A stretch of DNA of 64,000 bases from Pochonia chlamydosporia 170 (Eukaryota; Ascomycota; Sordariomycetes; Hypocreales; Clavicipitaceae), in NCBI RefSeq assembly GCF_001653235.2, contig NC_035790.1, forward strand, positions 4,898,001 to 4,962,000, in the 5' to 3' direction. Made by a program: the position numbers and the translations under genes. The notes beneath the pieces are model-generated. The model ran no database searches, was not told where the DNA came from, and worked only from the letters and a program-made list of their open reading frames with translations. Of the stretch, positions 56,162-64,000 are shown piece by piece. Position 1 is the stretch's first letter. The number at the start of each line of letters is the position of its first letter.

Positions 56162-56929
56162 ATGGATCTCGACATCCCCAAACTCTGGTCCCAACTCGTG
56201 GCCACCTACGATCCCTACACAATAGACGTAGTCGGCCAACTCATCCTACACCTCCTATTCTGGTGGCTTCCCTGCACGCTCTTCGTCTCCCTCGACACCA
56301 TCGCCCCCTCCTTCTCAGCCCGACACAAGATCCAACCCGCCCCCAAGCAACCCACCTCCTCCGAGATATGGCACGCCGTCCTCATCTCCATCCGCAACCA
56401 GGCCATCGTGTCCGCCCTCCAAATAGGCCTCTCCTACGAATCCTTCCTCCACGGCCGCCCTCCCGCCCTGCGCGTTGAATCCCGCCTGCCCCCGCTCGCA
56501 GAATTCACCCGCGACATTCTCCTCTGCGTGGTCGGCCGCGAAGTACTCTTCTACTACGCCCACCGGCTGTTCCACGTGCGGTACTTCTATCAGCGGATTC
56601 ACAAGATTCACCACCGCTTCACTGCGCCTGTGGCGTTTGCGTCCGAGTACGCGCACCCGGTGGAGCATGTCGTTGCGAATATGCTGCCGATTGCACTGCC
56701 GCCCATGCTGCTGAGGACACATATCGTTACGATGTGGGTGTTTTTGGCGTATCAGCTTGTTGAGACGGCGACGGTGCATAGCGGGTATGATTTTCTGCAT
56801 GGGCTGGCGAGGAAGCATGATAGGCATCATGAGAGGTTTAATGTGTACTTTGGGGGGATTGGGGTGTTGGATTGGTGGCATGGGACGGATGAGAGGGGAG
56901 GTCCGAGGAGTGGGAAGAAGGTTGAGTAG
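56162..56929 (+). CDS. Fatty acid hydroxylase / sterol desaturase family enzyme
   Basis: Single exon, 255 aa. The three histidine clusters that bind the di-iron centre are present: HRLFH (134-138), HKIHH (147-151) and HDRHH (219-223). Additional conserved His are in EYAHPVEHV (165, 169). Membrane segments surround about 22-44, 118-134 and 172-203, so the enzyme is an ER membrane protein using O2 and reduced cytochrome b5 or similar. The family includes C-4 methylsterol oxidase (Erg25), C-5 sterol desaturase and alkane or sphingolipid hydroxylases. The protein is short, lacks the Erg25 C-terminal extension, and its substrate cannot be told. Codon usage is strikingly two-part: C-ending before about 56560, G/T-ending after. 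Confidence 0.92.
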   Translation: MDLDIPKLWSQLVATYDPYTIDVVGQLILHLLFWWLPCTLFVSLDTIAPSFSARHKIQPAPKQPTSSEIWHAVLISIRNQAIVSALQIGLSYESFLHGRPPALRVESRLPPLAEFTRDILLCVVGREVLFYYAHRLFHVRYFYQRIHKIHHRFTAPVAFASEYAHPVEHVVANMLPIALPPMLLRTHIVTMWVFLAYQLVETATVHSGYDFLHGLARKHDRHHERFNVYFGGIGVLDWWHGTDERGGPRSGKKVE

Positions 56930-57139
56930 GTTTGGGTGGATGTTTATGGAGATGTTAAGGACATGAAGATGTGCTTATATCACGGTGTTTTGTTGACTCG
57001 TCGCTTGTGTTGAAGGTGTGATAGATTGGATGTGCTATCTAACGCGCTACATGTATACCAAAACTGCAAAATCGATCAAATATTCGTTACAATTATTCCC
57101 AATATTGTTGCTTGTACATCCCTAGTTATTGCCATTATC

Positions 57140-57498
57140 CTACTGAGTCTTTTTCTGCGTCACAGTCGTGGATCTGGTACCTGTGGCAGAGAAGCGCAGA
57201 TAGGCAAACACAAGCACTCCGCCAACAAGGAGGGCAACGAAATTACCTAGACATTGTAAGCACGATTCACATTTGTAATGCGCAAAAGATTGCACTCACT
57301 TGCGACAAACTTTCCCACGCCGCCCGTGAAATGAACTGCCTGGACGAGAATGCTCTGCACCAAGTTCACGACGCCGAGGATGAAATTCCACACCGTGCTG
57401 ACGGCGGCATGTATGACGGCGTAGATTGCGGAGAAGAAGGAGGCGAATACCTCGTAGATGGATTTGAAGAGGTCTGATATAGCGGATGTGATGGCCAT
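57140..57498 (-). CDS. Small membrane protein with two hydrophobic regions, unknown function
   Basis: Two exons: 57498-57300 and 57246-57140. The protein is 101 aa. The 53-bp intron (GTGAGT to CTAG) joins FVA-S-NFVALLVGG in phase. Exon 1 (MAITSAISDLFKSIYEVFAS, FFSAIYAVIHAAVSTVWNFI) is one long amphipathic to hydrophobic helix. After the Gly-Gly hinge, exon 2 gives NFVALLVGGVLVFAYLRF, a clear membrane helix, and the polar tail SATGTRSTTVTQKKTQ. Reading exon 1 straight on gives only a chance extension after the donor. It lies 210 bp from, and converges with, the hydroxylase gene. Not recognised as a named family; resembles short fungal mitochondrial/ER membrane proteins by shape only. Confidence 0.75.
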
Positions 57499-59506
57499 TT
57501 TGGTCTGTTGGTGGGACTGGATAATGAAGCTGAGGTTGCAGTGAATTACGACGGCGCCGTTTAATTGTGGGAAGACTACGAATACTTTCTATAAGCGTTG
57601 GGCCGTTTTCTACGTCTTATATCTCTTCGAGAAACAGAACTCAAGCCACTGATCCAAGATCGAGGCAACTACTTAATAGTGACGTGGTTGACTATCAGTC
57701 TATCGGAAATACTTGTTGTCGTTGAGGTGTCACCAAACGGTGACGTCACGAGACAAGTGCATGAAGTGAGTGAGTGAGTGAGTCTCAAGCACGGTCTCAG
57801 TCGACCAAAGCGTTTGGGTGGCTGACCCCAGCGCCAGATAAGGAGCAGCCACAACAGGGCGACCTTTCCCCGGTCGAAAGAGGCGTCGGCTGGGTTCGCC
57901 GTTATGTCTGGTCACTTGAACCAGACTTGAACGCCAAAGAAGGTTTCGCATAACCATCAATAGTGGCACCATGCCATGGGCCAGGTATTGCACCAGGAAC
58001 AAAAACTTCAACGTTGGGACCCAGTCCGCTTACAGGGTGATGCTGGCCGTTTACTCGGTCGCTCCGGCAAGACAGGCATGGAGCAAGGTTTGGTGAATCA
58101 CGGCATTTGCAGTTTGTCGAAATTGTATTGTGTTGCCAATGTACTCCGTACGGAGTAGCCTTTCTGGCAATGAGTCTGTTCTGTTCGGTAGGGCTAGCTG
58201 GGCTGAGGCTTGGACGACCATCCAAACAGAGTTGCTAATTATAATGTCCGCCCGGCACAAGACATGCATGACACGAGAAAAGGCATCCCCTCACAACGCT
58301 CCATCACTCATCAGGGGCAAGGCTCGAGAAGAAGCAAACTAGCCAGTGCCAAGAAGGTTGAAAATAACGAGGCTGTCTCCAGGTCGGTTAACCTGTCCAC
58401 ATGGAGAGCAAGCACAGGAACGAAAGGTCCATGCCGATGGGCCAAAGCCAACACTAGCAGGCGCATTCTCCCCCAAGTTTCATTAATCCACGCGTCCCTC
58501 ACCGGCGCGAGGCTCGTATTGGTAAAGATCCGTGGTTGGTGAGTGAAATGCTCACCTTTTGGACCGGGGCCTTGAGCAAGATTGTGTGTGTCCTGTGCCG
58601 TGAGAGCGAGCTAGCGCATCTGCAAGCTCAACCACGAGAATGGGGCAGTGCAGGGGGAATCAAATCAGCAATTGGAGCAAAGAAGGCTGATTTTGCACCA
58701 ATCTTCCCCTTGCGAGCCTGGAGCCTGGGGGCTGCAGAATCCATCCATCCCACCAGACCGCTCCAATCCGCTCCCCTGTCGGATGAATTTGGGATGGCTG
58801 TGATGGGTCTTTGTTCTTCGGCCAGCGAAGCGAGAGGTCAACGGGTCGATTGACTGGACTGGCGTCTGACCGGGTGGCTTCGAAGTCGTCCAGAAAAGTC
58901 AAGTCTGGTCGAGGCTACATTGAACATTTCCACTCTGCCAGGCCGCTTATGGGGTCAAAGGGCGTGTTCCAGATCAATGATGAGGAGCCAGTAATAATAA
59001 TTCTTCAGCGAGTCTGAGTCTGAGTCTGGTCTGGTAACGCAGAGATGAGAACTGATCTGTGATGCTGATGCTGTGCTTGGTTTGGGATCCGTCAGCAATT
59101 TGACACGGTCCAACTGCTCAAATGGTCAAACTTACCAGGGTCCAAGAGAAGCATACTTGACGATGCTTCGCCCACACTCTGAACCCTGTCTTGATGATTG
59201 AACCATCCCCAAGACTGGCCATTGTGGCGCCAACAGGTGGACTGGCCCGCCTGTTAGAGTGATGGTCTGGTGTTTGGATTTGAACTTGACTTGGTGGTGA
59301 CTGTCAACCTCCTCTTCTCTGCAACCCACACATGCATCTCCAACCTCAAAGCATCCTCGAGACGAACTGTGCCAAAGAATCCTGCAAACAAGGCCAAGGT
59401 CGATTCATCGGCTTCCTCGTCGGCCACTGCATCCGCCACGAATGAATTGACGAGCGAAGCGTCCTCCACGGTTGGGACCTGACTTAACCTTTCATTGCCC
59501 GACAAC
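57499..59506. other. 2-kb divergent intergenic region
   Basis: Promoters of the small membrane protein (left) and seven-helix protein (right). Contains (GTGA)n at about 57770-57783, the perfect 16-bp palindrome at 58142 and GAGTCT repeats at about 59012-59028. No gene seen. Confidence 0.5.
58142..58157. repeat. Perfect 16-bp palindrome TACTCCGTACGGAGTA
   Basis: Two TACGGAGTA motifs in opposite orientation, overlapping by two bases, form a spacer-free palindrome. Same motif as elsewhere in the window. Confidence 0.9.
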
Positions 59507-61205
59507 ATGTATCCAGACTACAAAGAAGTTTGGCTCATCGCCGCCTGCGTCTTGCTCTTCTTGACCGCGTTTCCCGCCCTCGTCATTTTCTTCTGTTCGC
59601 TATGCGTTGTTCGTCGCAAGGCCGATCCCTCGCGGAGATGGCTGGTCTGGTTTAGAGCTGGATTTATCATGTTTGCATTGTAAGAAACGACGAGTGCCTG
59701 TGTTTCTTCTGACCCCAGTTGATCCCATCTTGACTGCCTCTCCGCACTCCACAGTCGAGCTCGATTTGCGCGCTGGATCCCATTGATCATGGGACGGGGA
59801 AAGAGCTCTGCTGGCTCGTGCTAACTTCTCATCAGGTCCAACTTTCTCCTATTTGTCGTGTATTTATTCGCCGTCATCTTCTCTGACCTGTATCAGCCAC
59901 AATACGACACCATCACATCAACGACCATTTTACCCGTCCAAGTAGAATTGGACCTCATCAGCAGTCTGCTCGGCAACTTTGCAGAGATATGCATGATCCT
60001 GGCGCTCAGCGGACTGGACAAGGGCATCATCGTCGCTCACAAAACCGAGACCAGGCGTGGCGATGGCGATGTGCTCGCAGGTACCGTGGAACTCCTCGAC
60101 AAGGTCTTTCACTTCTCTGTCTATGGCTTGGCGGGCGTCCTTGCTGTTCTTAGTATCGCCGCGTTTGGGCTTGGCCAGCATCTGTATTCCATGTATGGAC
60201 TATCAAGGAGCCGTATCGGTTATGACCACTCATTTGTTGGGCTGTCGTTCGCGTATACGAGCCTAGGAAACACGTCAAAGCTCTTGTCTCTGGCTATGCA
60301 CATCATGGTTCTGGCCATTGTTCTGTTCATCACCATCAAGTCCATTGCTACGAAGGTGCGCTGCAGGGGAGATAAGCGTGTCAAACTGGTACGGTGGAAT
60401 ATGATTTACCTCAGATCCTACTTGGAATCCAATCATAAAACTAACACAGTATTGTTATTAGGCATCGACGTATCTCATCGTTTGCGACGCCCTATTCTTA
60501 CTGCGTGCTGCGTACAGCGTCAGCTACGCCATCGCTTTTGCGCCGTCGTCAAACACACCACCTTCTGTGTTCACCGTGGTCGATGTCGTCGCCGACACAT
60601 GGCCCGCCTTTGTGATTTTCTGTATCCTCTTTGCCCTTGGCAGCAAGAAGCGTGGCCTTTGGTCCACAATGCAGCCTTCCACGCCTGGGCTGTTAGACAT
60701 CACTCCACAGCAGACTCCTCGGAGCTATTCACACAACACCAGTCAGCCAAGCGACGTGGACCTAGAGTCCAACGCGCAGGAGCCTCAAATGCACGAGATG
60801 CTCCAAGTCACATCGCACGAGCAACAGATCCAGGAGCCAATGCCTCGGCATAGCATACCACGCCGCCCAGTGAACCCACCGCAAATACAAACACAACAAC
60901 AGCAAATACGAGAGACTCTAGCGGCTGAAGGTGACGATGATTCGCCTCCAGACTATTACACCGCTCGCTACCAAGCTCCTCCTCAACAATCGCCTCAGCA
61001 GGCGTCACCGCTGCAACCCGTCGTTGACGACGGACAAGTCCAAGCCGGGCCGTCCTTCGCGCTACCCGCTCAGCAACCCTACGATGGCATGGCAATGTCA
61101 ATACCGGGCTCGCCGCCTCCACACGCCGACGCAATGGGTCTATATCATCAGGCGGACGGCAGAATGCCTGAGTCACAGCCCTTGCCGTACAACGAGAAGA
61201 ATTAA
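59507..61205 (+). CDS. Probable seven-transmembrane protein with long P/Q-rich tail
   Basis: Three exons: 59507-59679, 59836-60388 and 60462-61205. The protein is 489 aa. Introns are 156 and 73 bp, both with CTAAC branches. Seven hydrophobic helices can be drawn: WLIAACVLLFLTAFPALVIF, then FIMFALSNFLLFVVYLFAVI, LISSLLGNFAEICMILALSG, HFSVYGLAGVLAVLSIAAFG, LLSLAMHIMVLAIVLFITIK, YLIVCDALFLLRAAYSVSYA and WPAFVIFCILFALGSKK. The last 150 residues are cytosolic-looking, rich in Gln, Pro and Ser, with PPQ repeats and ending LPYNEKN. Helix number and tail resemble fungal GPCR-like or Rta1/Pth11-like proteins, but no CFEM domain, retinal-binding Lys or DRY-type motif is seen. Start: MYPDYKEVW at 59507; the open frame starts 4 codons earlier at a TTG. 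Confidence 0.82.
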
Positions 61206-61389
61206 ATGTGGAGTGAAAGTCCACTGAATTGAACTGTATACTTAATTTCAAACTGTCTATATTGGTTATGGGGGGGCAAAGCAAAAGGCGTACAAGGCGT
61301 TTGGTATTGCATGCATACAAAGGACATATGATGGGCTAGCGAGTTTTATTCTATTCAAATATGATAATACGCACATATCTATGATTGAT

Positions 61390-62285
61390 CTAGTCTACAT
61401 CGTCAGAAAACTCGGGCGGTGCAACGTAAGGACCATCTGCGCCCACAGTGCCAGCAACATATCTAAGCGCGATTAGTAAACGAGACCAACATGTGAGAGA
61501 GGCACAAACTTGGTATGACTGCCTCGAGCAGCTAATTGGCCTTTATGATTGGTGAATGTAACCGTTGTGAATGCCAGTGTCTTTCCAACTACTCGATGTC
61601 AGTCGTAGTCAACCTTAGTCCCGGCTAGGTGCTTACTCTTTTCGCAAATGGCAGTCCCCTTGAGAACGTCGCCTGGTTTTCCGCCAGGAGCGAGATATGT
61701 CACTGCAACGGTCAGCGTGCCATCTACAACGCGCAAGAGGAAGCATACCATTCAAGTCCGTTGAAACGCCAGTTGCAAAACGGCCCGTTGACGCAACGGC
61801 CAGTGAGCCGCCAAGGTCAACGAGACTGGCCAACGTTCCACCATGGATAGTATTGAGGCGGTTCTACAAGGTTAGTTTGGTTGATCAATGAGACTGTTAC
61901 CATTTGAGATGACGGACATACCGTGTGATCTTTGTGGATGTCGAGCTCGAAATCAACCCGCCCGGCTTGGGCAGTCAATATGCGGAACTGGGCTGTTAGT
62001 TCGGGGGTTGAGATGTTTATGGTGGACAGACTTACTCGAGGGCCTAATAATCTATGTTTGAAGCGTGAGAAACAGAGTATAGGTTGTTTTGACCAGAAAT
62101 CTGCCAATTGGAGACGATGTTTAGGTATATCGATGAGAGCGGCTTACCTCGGTTCCAAGCCGGAGTCGGCCATGAATGACCGCATCACCTACAGTCTGTT
62201 GGTTAGCGTTGTTTGCGTGCAATTGGAATTGGATGGATTGACATACGGCTTTTGTAAAGGCCGAAGGGGATAGTTTCTTGGACAT
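61390..62285 (-). CDS. Hotdog-fold acyl-CoA thioesterase (PaaI/ACOT13-like), eight exons
   Basis: Exons on the minus strand: 62285-62247, 62188-62148, 62051-62036, 61987-61922, 61863-61749, 61702-61637, 61588-61510 and 61462-61390. They total 495 nt, 164 aa, with all phases consistent. Introns are 46-96 bp. N-terminus MSKKLSPSAFTKAVMRSF, then ADSGLEPRLLGPRFRILT, then GRVDFELDIHKDHT. The 4HBT core NRLNTIHGGTLASLVDLGGS (HGG...D catalytic motif) is followed by GVSTDLNVTYLAPGGKPGDV and SHTKYVAGTVGADGPYVAPP, ending EFSDDVD. The family hydrolyses medium/long acyl-CoA or phenylacetyl-CoA thioesters; tetramers are usual. Exon 3 is only 16 nt (ATTATTAGGCCCTCGA). Alternative acceptors near 62095 and 61991 break the frame, so this structure is preferred. 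No targeting signal is obvious. Confidence 0.9.
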
Positions 62286-63246
62286 TGTGTCGGTGCCCTT
62301 AGGTTGGACTGCGCGGCATTCGGGGGTGCGGTGTGAGGGATGATGAGTGTCTGGTTTGGTCTGGGGAAGTGAAGTGAACTTGACCCACCAACAACAACAG
62401 ACTTGGACCGACACAGACCTTCAATGTCATGTCATTGACTTGGACCAAGTGAGAACTTTAGAAGATAAAAAGCCGGCGCAGTACTCCTTGCATCGTGGCT
62501 AAGTGTATTTTCTACGGCCAATTGGCCATTTTATGTATTAAAGCACAATTGTGTATTACGTTGTGTGTAATATGTCATATGAGTGTAGTCAGTCTCGAAG
62601 ACTTCTGACCTCCGTGGGGATGCCTTCGGTTGCGTGCCTAGGTGGCTAATGTATCAATTTTGTGGTTAGAAAAACGTCCAAAATAGCATCAAAGGCGCAG
62701 GGTTCGGAGATGAAATACACGACATCACAAGTTGTCGCATGGGAAAAGGATAAAGTACCTTTGGTCTTTTGGTAGCAAACCTGCCCGATATGGCCGCATC
62801 GCATGTCATTGAGTAGACGAGCAGGGAAGTGCAGCTGCAAAAGATTTTCTTGTTCCACCGCACTCGATTCTAACGGTTATCATAAATTAAGGAAACAAAT
62901 AAAGCCAACATACAAGACACCACCGTTCCAAATCATGGTTTATTGTTTTCCGAGCTGTGTTGCATCACTTGGGGATGAAACCCATCTCGCTCATGTCCAA
63001 AGCTGGGCAATCACATACCCTACAGCCACAGTGAGTGACGTAGGACACGGAATTTTCCGAACTCAGCTCATCAACTGCACCTCAAATGATGCAGCGTGAA
63101 CTTTTGACCTCCCACATTCAACTTCAAAACAGCAACGCACCATTGCCGCCTTCGCCCATCATACTTCCCATCGGCGGGCATCACATCAACTTATGATGAT
63201 ATAGCTATAACATAACTTTGTTCGACGGACTGGTCTCGCCGCCAAC
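62286..63246. other. Divergent promoter region between thioesterase and TFB2
   Basis: 960 bp serving both directions. No TATA box near the TFB2 start, as usual for housekeeping genes. Frames at 62646-62863 minus are not supported. Confidence 0.55.
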
Positions 63247-64000
63247 ATGTCCGTCAACCCAGCACCATCGCTGCAACTTGCAGACTACCTCGAGAAGCTG
63301 CCTGGAACGACCTTCCGGAAATTGTACCAGCAGCCCTCGACGGCGTTTGCCATCTTTCGGCGCATGTTGCCGCATCTAGGTATAATCCAGCGACAACAGC
63401 TCACTTGCCGAGACCGGCTGCTAAATTAGGATCTCTTTCTTTCTGCAGCGAAAACTCTAGTCATGCGCATCCTGTACATGCCCAAGCCGATGCTTCTCAG
63501 CGACCTCGACCTGTGGATTAAGCCAGACGCAAAGAGGTGATGCTCCCACGTCCAAAGGTCATATTAGAGGCCGCGCCTAACAAGATCATAAAACCCCAAC
63601 AGACAACGAGACAATGCGATTGCGACGCTGAAGGGACTCCACATTATCCAAATCTCCATGCCGTCCAAAGATAAGCCCCAAGAGATGCAACTCACGGCCA
63701 ACTTCAAAAACTCGCTCCGACTAGCTCTCACCGGTGGCGGCGAACACAACTCATTCGGCGTGCCCTCGACGCTGGCCGTCCCGCCAGAAATTGACCTTCC
63801 CTTCCTCGATCGCTACGCCCGCAAGAAATGGGACGACATCTTGCACTTTGTAGTTTCCAGCGTCGGCTACAAGAGCGCCGGGGACGTGACAGGCCCAAAC
63901 AAGAGCGTTAAAGAGCTGCTCGTGGCAGGCCGACTCGTCGACAGACGCCCAAACGGGAGCATAGGAATCACACAGGCTGGCTTCACCTTCTTACTCCAAG
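63247..64000 (+). CDS. TFB2: TFIIH core subunit Tfb2 (p52), 5' part
   Basis: Runs off the window. Exons: 63247-63379, 63449-63536 and 63603-64000 (continuing). About 206 residues are visible. Introns are 69 and 66 bp. N-terminus MSVNPAPSLQLADYLEKLPG, then TFRKLYQQPSTAFAIFRRML, PHLAKTLVMRILYMPKPMLL, WIKPDAKRQRDNAIATLKGL and LTANFKNSLRLALTGGGEHN match the conserved start of Tfb2/GTF2H4. Known role: core TFIIH scaffold that binds and stimulates the XPB/Ssl2 translocase in transcription initiation and nucleotide-excision repair. The XPB-binding C-terminus is outside. Start context is GCCAACATGTC. Confidence 0.93.

Overview
The window reads as nuclear DNA of a filamentous ascomycete. The best guess is a sordariomycete of the order Hypocreales; this is inferred from gene style and protein flavour, not from a marker gene. 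Evidence: short GT-AG introns, mostly 46-113 bp, many with a CTAAC or TGAC-like branch site close to the acceptor; Kozak-like starts; no operons; and typical Pezizomycotina proteins (PDR-type ABC pump, BYS1-like secreted protein, VWA-Hint protein, fungal DUF8035 protein).

Layout. 0-2 kb: the 3' end of the mitochondrial outer-membrane assembly factor Sam50, then a small secreted BYS1-like protein. 6.5-13.5 kb: a full-length PDR/CDR drug-efflux ABC transporter (4 exons, 1,529 aa) convergent with an FAD-dependent aromatic-ring monooxygenase (4 exons, 439 aa). This pair could oxidise and export small aromatic compounds, which is inference only. 13.5-22.7 kb: a 9 kb stretch with no supportable gene, carrying several copies of the 9-mer TACGGAGTA, a 27-bp palindrome and small tandem repeats. 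22.7-28 kb: a long disordered protein whose frame breaks once, and a GNAT acetyltransferase. 28.8-33.6 kb: one candidate mini-protein with three CxxC pairs, otherwise non-coding.

33.6-47 kb is the gene-dense core: VWA-Hint protein, 3-ketoacyl-CoA thiolase, a coiled-coil protein, a two-helix membrane protein, a leucine-rich-repeat protein and a membrane-anchored protein resembling a deuterolysin propeptide. 47-53.3 kb is accessory in character: a decayed pseudogene and an isolated small secreted protein with two CX6C pairs (111 aa, candidate effector) in AT-rich DNA. 53.3-64 kb: a DUF8035 protein, a fatty-acid-hydroxylase/sterol-desaturase family enzyme, a small membrane protein, a probable seven-helix membrane protein with a long P/Q-rich tail, a hotdog thioesterase split into eight exons with a 16-nt micro-exon, and the 5' part of TFIIH subunit Tfb2.

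Exon coordinates were worked out by hand from splice consensus, frame continuity and protein-family expectation. No transcript data were available. Proteins in which no ATG opens the longest frame were started at the first in-frame ATG.
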